Part shown: one piece after another, positions 16,231 to 24,978 of the stretch | How positions within the stretch are numbered: the first letter of the stretch is position 1 | Layout: each line of letters starts with the position of its first letter | From: Serratia nematodiphila DZ0503SBS1 | Lineage (GTDB): Bacteria; Pseudomonadota; Gammaproteobacteria; Enterobacterales; Enterobacteriaceae | Reading direction: 5' to 3' | Assembly (NCBI RefSeq): GCF_000738675.1 | Contig: NZ_JPUX01000001.1 | Location: forward strand, 3,472,001 to 3,536,000 | DNA: 64,000 nucleotides | Program-made: the position numbers and the translations under genes | Notes under the pieces: generated by a model | What the model saw: only the letters and a program-made list of their open reading frames with translations | Databases searched by the model: none | What the model was told of the DNA's origin: nothing

Positions 16231-17959
16231 AGCCCAGATGCAACCGGGCGGTGATGTCGGCAATCTCGCGGCGCCAACGCGCCTGAAGCGCCGGTTTTTG
16301 ATGCTTCGGTTTACGAGCCAGGTCGGCCTCCAGTTTGCTTTCGAGGGCAAACAGGGCGGTCAGCAACGCCTCTTCGCCTTCCAACTGCGGGTCTGGCGTC
16401 GGGGCGTCTGCGTTGGCCTCGTGCGCCGTCGGCAGCGCCGGCGTTTCACCCGCCAGACGCTGGTACACCGGCGCCAGATCGTGCCACTCCTCCAGTTTTT
16501 GTTGGTCTATCAGCCAAAAGCGGTTGCAGCTCTGTTCGATCAGCATCCGATCGTGGGTGACCAGCATGACGGCGCCGGGGAACTGACGCAGCGTTTCCGC
16601 CAGCTCCTCTTTGCCCGCCATATCCAGGTGGTTGGTGGGCTCGTCCAGCAGCAGCAACGAATGGTTGGCCAGCGTCAGGCCGACAAACAGCAACCGTGAA
16701 CGCTCGCCGCCGCTCAGCGAACGGATCTGCTGATGGTGGCGCAGGTAAGGGAACCCGGCGCCGATCAGCGCCATTTTCCGCTGTTCCTCGGTCAGAGGCG
16801 CAAACTGCACCAGCGCTTCGCTCAACGTGTCTTCATCGCGCAACTGTTGCAGGCTCTGATCGTAATAGCCGATGCGCACGCGCGGATGGAACAGCGCCGG
16901 GCGCTGCGTTTGTTGCTGATACTCGCGCCACAGCAGGCGCAACAGCGACGATTTTCCGCAGCCGTTGCGCCCGACGATGGCGATGCGATCGCCGCTTTTC
17001 ACGCGCAGATGTTCCAGGCTGAACAGCACCGGCGCATCCGGCGCCGGGCGCACCGCCCAGTGCGGCAGCGCCAGCAGGCGATCGGCGTCCAGCGCTTCTC
17101 CCTGCAGCCGCAGCCGCCACGGGCTGCCGGCGGTCAGGGTGGTCTGTTCTTCCTTCAACCGATCGACGCGCTTCTCCATTTGCTTGGCCTTGCGCGCCAG
17201 ATCTTCGTTGTCGTAGACCTTGCCCCAGATCGCCAGGCGCTTGGCGCTTTTTTCCACCCGGTCGATTTCCTTTTGCTCGGCGTGGCGCCGCTGTTCGTCC
17301 GCGGCGTCCTGCTCCACCAGCGCGGTGCGCGCCGCAGAGCAGGGCAAACGGAAGAACTGCAGCGTTTTGTCGCGCAGGATCCAGGTGCAGTTGGTTACCT
17401 GGTCGAGCAGGTAGCGATCGTGCGACACCAGCACGAAGCTGCCGGTCCAGTTACGCAAGAACTGTTCCAGCCACAGCAGCGTGGGCAGGTCCAGGTGGTT
17501 GCTGGGTTCGTCGAGCAGCAGCAGATCGGGTTGGCGGATCAGCGCGCGCGCCAACAGCAGCCGCGTATGCTGGCCGCCGCTGAGGGTGCCGGCGGTCAAC
17601 GTCCAGCTCTCTGGTTCAAACCCCAGCTCGGCCAGTAGCGCTTCGCAGCGCCAGCGCTCGCTGAGGTGTTGGCCCGTAGGCAGCCGCGCCAGAACCGCAT
17701 CCAGCAGGGTACTGGCGTGCAGCTCCGGCGGCAGATGCTGCTCAATGCGCGCCATCAGACATTGATGTGACAATGTCACCGATCCGGTGTGCGCAGGCAG
17801 GTCGCCGCTGAGAATTTGCAGCAGGGTGCTTTTGCCGCAGCCGTTATCGCCGATCAAACCGATGCGGTCGCCTTTTTTCAGGCTGAAGGAAATCTCGCTC
17901 AGCAGGACGCCGAACGCGTTGTCGTAACCGACAGATTGTGCAGACAGTAATGTGCTCAT
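16229..17959 (-). CDS. ABC-F family ATPase
   Basis: This 576-residue soluble protein has two ABC domains and no membrane segments. The first has GDNGCGKST, LSGGQHTR and LLLLDEPSNHLD; the second has GRNGCGKSS, LSGGERSR and LLLLDEPTNHLD. A charged helical linker of about 80 residues (KEIDRVEKSAKRLAIWGKVYDNEDLARKAKQMEKRVDRLKEE, interrupted here) separates them. ABC-F proteins bind the ribosomal E site; some (EttA, Uup, YbiT) tune translation and others protect ribosomes from antibiotics. I cannot place it in a named subgroup. The upstream leader peptide and hairpins suggest inducible translation. Confidence 0.9.
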   Translation of the reverse strand: MSTLLSAQSVGYDNAFGVLLSEISFSLKKGDRIGLIGDNGCGKSTLLQILSGDLPAHTGSVTLSHQCLMARIEQHLPPELHASTLLDAVLARLPTGQHLSERWRCEALLAELGFEPESWTLTAGTLSGGQHTRLLLARALIRQPDLLLLDEPSNHLDLPTLLWLEQFLRNWTGSFVLVSHDRYLLDQVTNCTWILRDKTLQFFRLPCSAARTALVEQDAADEQRRHAEQKEIDRVEKSAKRLAIWGKVYDNEDLARKAKQMEKRVDRLKEEQTTLTAGSPWRLRLQGEALDADRLLALPHWAVRPAPDAPVLFSLEHLRVKSGDRIAIVGRNGCGKSSLLRLLWREYQQQTQRPALFHPRVRIGYYDQSLQQLRDEDTLSEALVQFAPLTEEQRKMALIGAGFPYLRHHQQIRSLSGGERSRLLFVGLTLANHSLLLLDEPTNHLDMAGKEELAETLRQFPGAVMLVTHDRMLIEQSCNRFWLIDQQKLEEWHDLAPVYQRLAGETPALPTAHEANADAPTPDPQLEGEEALLTALFALESKLEADLARKPKHQKPALQARWRREIADITARLHLG

Positions 17960-18103
17960 TGCTTACTCAAGAGTTACAGGCATGACAATGCCTATCGTCA
18001 AACATTGCTGACGACAACCCGGTAAGCCGGAGGGAAGATCCTGGATTTAGTAAGCTTCGCTCAAGCTGGGTTATCGCAGCGCGATACCGGTAATGCTTGA
18101 GCG
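17957..18103 (-). promoter_or_regulatory. Candidate translational attenuator of the ABC-F gene
   Basis: On the minus strand CGCTCAAGC (18103-18095), inside the end of the leader ORF, pairs with GCTTGAGCG (18066-18058). GCTTACT (18055-18049) can pair with AGTAAGC (17967-17961), which lies immediately before the ABC-F start codon. A second copy of CTTGAG (17971-17966) at the start region can compete for CTCAAG. These mutually exclusive helices, partly within the translated leader, are the layout expected of ribosome-stalling attenuation. Confidence 0.6.
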
Positions 18104-18154
18104 GCGACGATTACCAAAGAAGTGTGAGTGAAAAACCAATTCACACGTCAGCAT
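18071..18154 (-). CDS. Leader peptide upstream of the ABC-F gene
   Basis: A 27-codon ORF beginning ATG 18154 and ending TAA, preceded by AAAAGGAG at ideal spacing. The peptide runs MLTCELVFHSHFF then GNRRRSS and ends ITGIALR. It lies 111 bases upstream of the ABC-F start with a transcript-like arrangement (promoter, leader ORF, hairpins, gene). The RRR triplet resembles the basic-x-basic motif at which macrolides stall ribosomes in erm leaders; this is an analogy, not proof. I know no named homologue. Confidence 0.65.
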   Translation of the reverse strand: MLTCELVFHSHFFGNRRRSSITGIALR

Positions 18155-18196
18155 AGTAAGTCTCCTTTTATTGGTTGCAGGTTAATCGGTGGCTGG

Positions 18197-18225
18197 ATTA
18201 TAGAGCGCTTCATGCCGTATCGCCA
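18197..18225 (-). promoter_or_regulatory. Sigma-70 promoter of the leader/ABC-F transcript
   Basis: On the minus strand a perfect -10 box TATAAT (18202-18197) follows TGGCGA (18225-18220) with a 17-base spacer. The -35 element is poor. Transcription would begin about 40 bases before the leader ORF. No other feature was seen in the remaining 18226-18387 stretch except the shared upstream region of the MscS gene. Confidence 0.55.
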
Positions 18226-18387
18226 GTGTAAAAGCGCCTGAATAATCAGCAAGCTAAGGTGAGCGCGGGCGCGTGGCACACAATGGGAATAATTACTGTA
18301 TTTCGGCCGACATTAAGCAGCTATTATAATTAGCGTTTATGGTTAAGCGACGGTTCATCCGCCGCCTGTTCGTCTGTCTATCAGATA

Positions 18388-20838
18388 ATGATGCTGAGCA
18401 CTGAATTTATGTTAAAGCCTCGCCCGTTCCTGCTGTTGTTATTATTGCTGTTGGGTATGCAACTGACGCCGTTCGCCGCCGTCGCCGCCCCCCAGGATGA
18501 TCCCGCCGCCGAAAGCGCGCCCGATCCCGCTACGCAGCTGAAAGCCGCGCAAAAGCAGTTGGACAGCATGAAGCAGCTGGTTTCCAAAGCGACGACCGAC
18601 ACCCAGCTCAGCAAACTGCGGTTGGCGACGGACGATCTGGTCGCCAGCATGGATAAATTGTCCGCCGATCTGCAGCCGGTGCAGGAAAAACTGCAGGCGC
18701 AGCTGGACGTGCTGGGGCCGGCCCCGGCGGCCGGCGCGCTGCCGGAAACCCCGGCCGTCGCCCAGCAACGCAATGCGCTGAACAACAGCAAGAAGCAGCT
18801 GGACGATGCGGTAAAACGCGCGCAGGCCATCAAGACCAGCGCCTTCGACCTGGGCCAGCAGATCAGCGATCTGCGTCGGGTGGCGTTCAAAACCCAGCTG
18901 GCGCTGAACACCGGCAGCATTTTGGGCGTCAAATTCTGGACGCCGGTGGTGCAGCCGTCAGCGGATGACGTGCAGCGGCTGGACCAGTTCAATGCCGAGA
19001 TGAAAGCGGCCTGGGACGCCAGTTGGCAGGACGAATGGCGTTACGGTTCGCTGGCGCTGCTGGCGCTGGCGGTGATCGTCTGGTCCTGGGGGCGTTATTT
19101 CTCCGAGCGTTTCCTCGCCTGGGTCAGCATTCGCTTCCTGCCGGACGGGCGCCTGCGCCGCAGCTTCATGGCGATCGTCACCGTGGCGGTGACGGTGATC
19201 ACCACCTCGATCGCGCTGAATCTTCTGTATTACGTCTTTGTCCGCGTGCAGCCGCTGCCGGTGATGCTGGAAGACTTCGCCGAAGGCTTTAACCGTCTGG
19301 GGATTTTCTGTGCGCTGATCGCCGGGTTGGGGCGTGCGGCGCTGTCGCTGAATCGTCCGTCGTGGCGTCTGGCTGCGCTGGACAATGAAGTGGCCGCCGG
19401 GCTGCGTTACTTCTCGCCGCTGCTGGCCGGTCTGGCGCTGGCGTTCGGCACCGTGGAGCTGATCAACAACGTCGTCAGCGCCTCATTGGCCACCACCATC
19501 TTCGGCAATGGCCTGGTGGCGGGGCTGATCGGCATGGTGCTGCTGGCGGCGCCGCTGCGCGGCCAGCGCATTCGTCGCCGTCTGGAGCAGCAGGGTGCGC
19601 ACCTGGAAAAACGCACGCTGGTCGGCGGGCTGGTGCACATCGTCACCCTGGTGTGTTCGGTGGTGATCCTGCTTTCCCTGCTTATCGGCTACATCGCCTT
19701 CGCCCGTTTCCTGACCTACCAGCTGATCTGGGTGGTGCTGGTGCTGATGGCGTTCTACTTCATGGTGCTGTTCGCCACCGACCTGTGCGCCGCGCTGTTT
19801 TCGCCGCAAACCGTCAGCGGCAAAATGCTGAAGAAAACGCTCAGCTTCAAGGATCGCCATCTGGAGCAGGTGGCGATCATCACCACCGCGCTGGCCAAAT
19901 GTTCACTGTTGCTGTTGATGATCGTCGCGTTGTTCAACGGCTCGTTTGGCAGCACCACGCCGGGCTCGCTGATGGAGAAAATCGTCTCCATCCTGACCGG
20001 CGAAGGGCTGCAGCGTTTCAACATCGTGCCCGGCAACCTGCTCAACGCCGTGATCTGCCTGGCGATCGGCATCTACATTCTGCGTGCGGTACGGCGCTGG
20101 CTCGGTTCTGAGCTGTTGCCGAAAACCATTTCGGACGTCGGCATCCGCGCCTCGCTGGTGACGCTGTTCAGCAATATCGGCTATGTGCTGGTGATTCTGA
20201 TCACCCTGGCAGCGCTGGGCATCCAGTGGAGCAACCTGGCGTGGATCGTCAGCGCCCTGTCGGTCGGTATCGGTTTCGGTTTGCAGGAGATTGTGAAGAA
20301 CTTTATTTCCGGCCTGATCCTGCTGACCGAACGCCCGGTGAAGGTCGGGGATATGATCGGCATCGGCGGCGTGGAAGGCGACGTGCGGCGCATCAACGTG
20401 CGCGCTACCGAAATTCAGCTCAGCGACCGCTCCACCATGATCGTACCGAACTCGCAGCTGATCTCGCAGAACGTGCGTAACGCCACCATGGGCAACGCGC
20501 AAGGCGTGGTGACCATCGCGTTGACGTTCCCGACCTCGATCGATCCGGAGCAGGTGCGCAATATCTTGCTCAGCGCCTATAACGAGTACGAAACCATTCT
20601 GGACACGCCGGCGCCTTACGTGCGCTTCAGCCAACTGGGGCCAGACGGCATTATCCTGAGCGTGACCGGCTATGTGCCGAGCCCGCGCATGGTCGGCGCC
20701 ACCAAGAGTGAACTGCTGTTCAATATCCTCAAGCTGCTGCGCGCGCAGGAAGTGAGCCTGTCCAGCCCGCAGGAAGTGGTGTTTATGAAGCAGCAGGCGA
20801 CGCGATATCAGGCCAATGAAGAGGAGCACTCCTCCTAG
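18388..20838 (+). CDS. DUF3772-domain MscS-type mechanosensitive channel
   Basis: This large inner-membrane protein of about 816 residues starts at ATG 18388, or at 18409 if MLKPRPFLLLL is the true signal-peptide start. A signal peptide is followed by a periplasmic, coiled-coil-rich DUF3772 region (about residues 50-210), then some ten or eleven membrane helices, then the MscS core. The pore-helix region (SVGIGFGLQEIVKNFISGLILLTERPVKVGD, split here by the domain boundary) and the cytoplasmic beta domain (GVEGDVRRINVRATEI) are clear. Such channels open on hypo-osmotic shock. The gene is monocistronic and converges on a lipoprotein gene. Confidence 0.88.
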   Translation: MMLSTEFMLKPRPFLLLLLLLLGMQLTPFAAVAAPQDDPAAESAPDPATQLKAAQKQLDSMKQLVSKATTDTQLSKLRLATDDLVASMDKLSADLQPVQEKLQAQLDVLGPAPAAGALPETPAVAQQRNALNNSKKQLDDAVKRAQAIKTSAFDLGQQISDLRRVAFKTQLALNTGSILGVKFWTPVVQPSADDVQRLDQFNAEMKAAWDASWQDEWRYGSLALLALAVIVWSWGRYFSERFLAWVSIRFLPDGRLRRSFMAIVTVAVTVITTSIALNLLYYVFVRVQPLPVMLEDFAEGFNRLGIFCALIAGLGRAALSLNRPSWRLAALDNEVAAGLRYFSPLLAGLALAFGTVELINNVVSASLATTIFGNGLVAGLIGMVLLAAPLRGQRIRRRLEQQGAHLEKRTLVGGLVHIVTLVCSVVILLSLLIGYIAFARFLTYQLIWVVLVLMAFYFMVLFATDLCAALFSPQTVSGKMLKKTLSFKDRHLEQVAIITTALAKCSLLLLMIVALFNGSFGSTTPGSLMEKIVSILTGEGLQRFNIVPGNLLNAVICLAIGIYILRAVRRWLGSELLPKTISDVGIRASLVTLFSNIGYVLVILITLAALGIQWSNLAWIVSALSVGIGFGLQEIVKNFISGLILLTERPVKVGDMIGIGGVEGDVRRINVRATEIQLSDRSTMIVPNSQLISQNVRNATMGNAQGVVTIALTFPTSIDPEQVRNILLSAYNEYETILDTPAPYVRFSQLGPDGIILSVTGYVPSPRMVGATKSELLFNILKLLRAQEVSLSSPQEVVFMKQQATRYQANEEEHSS

Positions 20839-20852
20839 TGCCGGTTTGAGGC

Positions 20853-20878
20853 GGCGGGCCGTTAAGCGACGGCCCGCC
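20853..20878. terminator. Strong GC hairpin between convergent genes
   Basis: GGCGGGCCGT pairs with ACGGCCCGCC around TAAGCG, 15 bases after the MscS-type stop and just before the lipoprotein stop on the other strand. No U-tract on either side. Confidence 0.55.
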
Positions 20879-20886
20879 GAGCGCGG

Positions 20887-21054
20887 CTAGTACATCGATG
20901 GTTCCACCGATTGCGAGCAGTCGCTGTTGGCGCTGGATTTGGTGCAGGTGTAAGGTTCATTTGGCGATGCCGAAGGCGCATTCGATGGGCCGCCGCCTCC
21001 GCCGATACAACCGCTCAGCATCAACGTCAAAAACACGAGAATTATCTTCTTCAT
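20887..21054 (-). CDS. Small outer- or inner-membrane lipoprotein
   Basis: A 55-residue protein from ATG 21054, preceded by GGAGG at 8 bases. It has a lipoprotein signal (MKKIILVFLTLMLSGC) with lipobox LSGC, then a glycine run and a short Ser/Asn/Pro-rich tail with two further cysteines (CTKSSANSDC) that could form a disulfide. The residue after the lipidated Cys is Ile, which does not signal inner-membrane retention. Function unknown. Confidence 0.75.
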   Translation of the reverse strand: MKKIILVFLTLMLSGCIGGGGGPSNAPSASPNEPYTCTKSSANSDCSQSVEPSMY

Positions 21055-21183
21055 CTCACCGTCCTCCATTGCGATTCCTCCTTTAAGTATATGCCGGGAA
21101 AGCGAACGGCACCGCTTGCCGCTGCGAACTATACTCCCTGGATGCCGTATTGATGCTCAACCTCGGCGAATGAGGGGAGAAAG

Positions 21184-21451
21184 GTGCAAACCGACGACGA
21201 TTTGACCCGCTTTGCCGCGCAGGGCGCGCCGCCGTTGCCGCCCGGTTCCAGGCAGGGCTTTGTCAAACACGACGGCGCGCACATCTGGTATGCGGCCTAT
21301 GGCGCTGATCGCGGCGGTTTACGAGCGCGCGCAGCAGTTGGGATTGTCGCGCGTCTATTGGAATACCCACGAAACCAACCAGATCGCCATGCGGCTGTAC
21401 GACAAGGTGGCGGAGCGCCCCGGTTTTGTGATGTATCGCAAGGCGTTTTGA
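21184..21451 (+). pseudogene. Deletion scar: alpha/beta-hydrolase 5' end joined to GNAT acetyltransferase 3' end
   Basis: From ATG 21184 about 40 codons (QGFVKHDGAHIWYAAYG) match the beginning of a small alpha/beta hydrolase. From about 21300 a different frame (starting ALIAAVYERAQQLGL, then VYWNTHETNQIAMRLYDKVA, ending FVMYRKAF) matches the last 50 residues of a GNAT acetyltransferase. The frames do not connect, so neither half makes a functional protein. The simplest history is two adjacent genes fused by an internal deletion near 21298-21306. Confidence 0.7.
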
Positions 21452-21639
21452 CGCGGGATGAAAAAACAACCCCACATAGCAAAATCTTATTTTGCTTATG
21501 AGGAAAAAGACGGCGGTTTTTACCGGTAACAGGCCGAATGAGGCGTGAAATGTTCAAAGTGAAGCGTCCGATTTAGCCGTTTCTGCGCCAGGCATGCGGG
21601 TGTCGTCAATATATTGATACACAAATATATTTTTCCTAG

Positions 21640-23214
21640 ATGAATAAACAGATGTCCGGGCCGGCAAAACTGGCAATAATAGGCGAGTCGGCCGCTTATC
21701 TTCTCCTCATCGTCGACGGTTGTGACACGAACAGATTGTCACCTTACGCAGCAGAAGTCTCTGGATCCAAGATGCAAACCACCTCGTTGTCCGATGCCCG
21801 GAAAATTTGGCCCGCACTCACCGTCTTTCTGTTGGTGTTCGCGGTTTGCCTGTTGGGCATCGTGAGCCGCCCCGTCGGATTTTTGGCGATATTCTGGCCG
21901 GTAAACGCCGTACTGCTGGCGTTTCTGGTGCGCCGCCCGCAGTGGGCCACGCGCGCCGGCTGGGGCATGGCGGTGCTGGGTTATCTGGCGGCGGACCTGC
22001 TGACCGGCAGTTCGCTGCAAAAGGCGCTGCTGCTGAACGCCGCCAATCTGACCGGCGTGGTGGTGGGGTATCTGCTGTACATGCGGCTGTCGCCGCCGGC
22101 GCGTATGCTGCAGCGTGGCGCCTCCAGCATGTACCTGTTCGGCATCTGCCTGGCCGCCGCCGCCGCGACCGGTTTGGTGGGCGCGGCGGCCTCGCAGTGG
22201 CTGTTCGGCAGGCCCTATTTGACCTCGCTGGCACTGTGGTTCTCATCCGAGTTCACCAACTACGTCACGCTGATGCCGTTTATTCTGGCGTTTCCCGCCG
22301 ATTGGCGGCATCGCTTGCGCGCGGCCCGCAGCATAGTGACGCAGCGCAGCCAATGGCCGCGCGCGGGACGAAAACTGGCGGTATTGGCGCTGCTGGCGTT
22401 GGCGGCGATCTGCAGCGTGCTGATCGGCGGCCCCGGGGCGGTGATCTTTCCCATGCCGGTGCTGCTGTGGCTGGCGATGTCCTTTTCGCTGTTCTGCACC
22501 ATGATTGCGGTGCTGATTTATGTGCTGTGGTGCCATCTGGCGATCGATTTCGGGTTGCTTAGCACGACGCTCGACATGCAGGTGTTGCAAAACGCGGTAT
22601 CGATGCGTTTGGGCATCGCGCTGCTGGCGCTGGGGCCCATCGCCGTGGCCAGCATGAACTATGCGCGCAGCGCGCTGCTGCGCACGCTGGAGCATGTGGC
22701 GAACCACGATGCGCTGACCCACGTGCTGACGCGCAATGCGTTTATGCAGCGCGGCGAGCGGATGATTGACCAAAAGGGCGAGTTGGTATGCGTCATGATG
22801 CTTGATATTGATTACTTCAAATCGATCAATGATCGTTTCGGCCACGCCGGCGGCGATCAGGCGCTGATGGCCTTTACCCGTGCGATCGCCGCCGATTTGC
22901 GCGTCGATGATCTGTTCGGCCGCATGGGCGGCGAAGAGTTCGCTATCGTCTCGACGCTCGGCCAGCCACAGCAAGGGTTGCAGTTGGCCGAACGGCTGCG
23001 GCAACGCATTGAGGCGGAATCGATCACCATGCCGGCCGGCCATCCGCTGCAGATCACCGTCAGCATCGGCATGGTGACCTGCCCGGGCGGTTCCGGCCAC
23101 AGCCTGGCCGACTTGCTCAAACTGGCGGATCTGGCGGTATACAAAGCGAAAAACGCCGGCCGTAACCGGGTCGCCACACCGGACTCTGACCCACCGAACG
23201 ATCCTGAGCGCTGA
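21640..23214 (+). CDS. Membrane-anchored diguanylate cyclase (MASE1-like + GGDEF)
   Basis: A protein of up to 524 residues with an N-terminal multi-spanning sensor of about eight helices (MASE1-like) and a C-terminal GGDEF domain. The active-site motif is GGEEF, a catalytic variant, and an inhibitory I-site RVDD lies exactly five residues before it. It should make c-di-GMP from GTP at the inner membrane under product inhibition. The start is unsure: 21640 has a weak ribosome binding site, and ATG 21772 (MQTTSLSDARK) begins just before the first helix and may be the real start. Monocistronic. Confidence 0.88.
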   Translation: MNKQMSGPAKLAIIGESAAYLLLIVDGCDTNRLSPYAAEVSGSKMQTTSLSDARKIWPALTVFLLVFAVCLLGIVSRPVGFLAIFWPVNAVLLAFLVRRPQWATRAGWGMAVLGYLAADLLTGSSLQKALLLNAANLTGVVVGYLLYMRLSPPARMLQRGASSMYLFGICLAAAAATGLVGAAASQWLFGRPYLTSLALWFSSEFTNYVTLMPFILAFPADWRHRLRAARSIVTQRSQWPRAGRKLAVLALLALAAICSVLIGGPGAVIFPMPVLLWLAMSFSLFCTMIAVLIYVLWCHLAIDFGLLSTTLDMQVLQNAVSMRLGIALLALGPIAVASMNYARSALLRTLEHVANHDALTHVLTRNAFMQRGERMIDQKGELVCVMMLDIDYFKSINDRFGHAGGDQALMAFTRAIAADLRVDDLFGRMGGEEFAIVSTLGQPQQGLQLAERLRQRIEAESITMPAGHPLQITVSIGMVTCPGGSGHSLADLLKLADLAVYKAKNAGRNRVATPDSDPPNDPER

Positions 23215-23318
23215 ACTTCCGATCCGGGTTGCGCGCCCGCCGTCTAAACTGGTAGGGGGCGCAGGCAACGTCGCCCGCGCTGAACCGACTATCCTTAATC
23301 AGACAAGAGGATACCAGG

Positions 23319-23669
23319 ATGAAATACGTAGACGGTTTTGTGGTGGCGGTACCGGCCGCCAACAAGGAGGCTTATCACCGGTTGGCGGCCGCAGCGGCGC
23401 CGCTGTTCAAAGAGTTTGGCGCCACGCGCATCGTGGAGTGTTGGGGCGATGACGTGCCCGACGGCAAGCTCACCGACTTTCGCGGCGCGGTGAAGGCGCA
23501 AGAAGGTGAAGTGGTGGTGTTCAGCTGGATAGAGTACCCCTCCAAAGCGGTGCGCGACGCCGCCAACGAGAAAATGATGAACGATCCGCGCATGAAGGCG
23601 CTCGGTGAGATGCCGTTTGACGGCAAACGCATGATCTTTGGCGGGTTCGCGCCGATCCTCGATGCGTAA
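23319..23669 (+). CDS. DUF1428 (YbaA-like) family protein
   Basis: This 116-residue cytoplasmic protein has the DUF1428 features MKYVDGFVVAVP, VECWGDDVPDGK, VVFSWIEYPSKAVRDAAN and GEMPFDGKRMIFGGF. The family has a dimeric ferredoxin-like fold of unknown function. The ATG has AAGAGG at 8 bases. It begins a run of closely spaced genes (11 and 26 bases apart) with the VOC and VIT1 genes, probably one operon. Confidence 0.9.
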   Translation: MKYVDGFVVAVPAANKEAYHRLAAAAAPLFKEFGATRIVECWGDDVPDGKLTDFRGAVKAQEGEVVVFSWIEYPSKAVRDAANEKMMNDPRMKALGEMPFDGKRMIFGGFAPILDA

Positions 23670-23680
23670 AGGAGGCGCAA

Positions 23681-24154
23681 ATGGCCAGAATTACGCAACA
23701 TCTGTGGTTTGAAAAGGACATGGAAGCGGCGCTGAATTGCTATGTCGCGCTGATCCCCGGTTCGTCCGTGAACTGGTTTTCCGACCTGCCGGCGGATACG
23801 CCGAGCGGCCCGGCCGGCAGCGTGAAACTGGCTTCTTTCACGCTGGGGGACCAGCGCTACGCGGCGATCGAAGCCGGGTCGCTGGATCCGTTCAACCACA
23901 GTTTCTCCGTGATGGTGGAATGTGACGATCAGGCGGAAGTCGACCGGCTGTGGGATGCCTTGAGCGAGGGCGGCGAGGCGGAGCAGTGCGGCTGGCTGCG
24001 CGATCGCTGGGGGCTGTGCTGGCAAATTGTGCCGCGGCGCCTGACGGAGTTGATGAACGATCCCGACGCCGCTCGTGTGCGGCGGGTCACGGAAGCGATG
24101 CTGCTGATGGGCAAAATCGACATCGCCGGGCTGGAAGCGGCGGCGCGGGGCTAG
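23681..24154 (+). CDS. VOC-superfamily protein, PhnB/3-dmu-9 type
   Basis: This 157-residue protein starts ARITQHLWFEKDMEAALNCY and contains NHSFSVMVECDDQAEVDRLW and GWLRDRWGLCWQIVP, typical of the PhnB-like glyoxalase fold often annotated 3-demethylubiquinone-9 3-methyltransferase. That enzymatic name is probably misleading; the family is of uncertain function. AAAGGAGGCGCAA precedes the ATG. It sits between the DUF1428 and VIT1 genes. Confidence 0.85.
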   Translation: MARITQHLWFEKDMEAALNCYVALIPGSSVNWFSDLPADTPSGPAGSVKLASFTLGDQRYAAIEAGSLDPFNHSFSVMVECDDQAEVDRLWDALSEGGEAEQCGWLRDRWGLCWQIVPRRLTELMNDPDAARVRRVTEAMLLMGKIDIAGLEAAARG

Positions 24155-24180
24155 CGGAAAGAGAACGAAGGAGAGAAAGG

Positions 24181-24870
24181 ATGCATCGAGAGCGGCACAG
24201 TATTGAACGCATCGGCTGGCTGCGGGCGGCGGTGCTCGGCGCCAACGACGGCATCGTTTCGACGGCCAGCCTGTTGCTGGGCGTGGCGGCGGCCAGCGCC
24301 GCGCATTCCGCGCTGATGATCGCCGGCGTTGCCGGGTGGGTGGCCGGTGCGATGTCGATGGCCACCGGCGAGTATGTGTCGGTCTCGTCGCAGGCGGATA
24401 CCGAAAAGGCCGCGCTGGCGGAAGAGCAGGCGGAGCTGCTCGAAGACTATCCGGGGGAGTTTCGCGAACTGACGTCAATCTACGTGCATCGCGGGCTGGA
24501 TCCGGCGCTGGCCCGGCAGGTGGCGGAAAAACTGATGGCGCATGATGCGCTGGAGGCGCACGCGCGCGACGAGCTGGGCATTTCCTCCGTCACCCGCGCC
24601 CGGCCGCTGCAGGCCGCGCTGGCGTCGGCCCTCAGTTTCTCCCTCGGCGCGCTGCTGCCGCTGCTGGTGGCGCTGTGGGCACCGGTCACCTGGACGCGGC
24701 CGGCGCTGGTGGCGTCGGCGCTGATTTCCCTCGGCGTTCTCGGCGGCATCGCCGCGAAAACCGGCGGGGCGCCGATCTTGCCGGGCGTGGCGCGCATTCT
24801 CATCTGGAGCGCACTGGCGATGGCGGTTTCTTCCGGCGTCGGCCTGCTGTTTGGCGTGACGGCCGGCTAA
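24181..24870 (+). CDS. VIT1/CCC1-family transporter
   Basis: This 229-residue membrane protein carries the VIT1 motifs GANDGIVSTASLLLGV and GAMSMATGEYVSVSSQADTEKA, then a cytoplasmic metal-binding helical stretch rich in Glu (EEQAELLEDYPGE) and three further helices. The family moves Fe2+ or Mn2+ out of the cytosol. ATG 24181 has GGAGAGAAAGG in front; the frame is open further upstream but the VOC gene lies there. Probably the last gene of a three-gene operon. Confidence 0.9.
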   Translation: MHRERHSIERIGWLRAAVLGANDGIVSTASLLLGVAAASAAHSALMIAGVAGWVAGAMSMATGEYVSVSSQADTEKAALAEEQAELLEDYPGEFRELTSIYVHRGLDPALARQVAEKLMAHDALEAHARDELGISSVTRARPLQAALASALSFSLGALLPLLVALWAPVTWTRPALVASALISLGVLGGIAAKTGGAPILPGVARILIWSALAMAVSSGVGLLFGVTAG

Positions 24871-24978
24871 CGTCGCGCTTGCATCAATCTAGTGCACCTC
24901 AAACTCAGAATTTATCATTTGTCAGCCGCCGGCGTTCACGGCATGGTGACGGCAACGCCAAATCAGTCAGGGACTTTT

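Noticed and set aside
21478..21497. Terminator after the deletion scar
   Set aside because: AGCAAAAT/ATTTTGCT forms a short AT stem, but no U-tract follows and no intact gene ends here.
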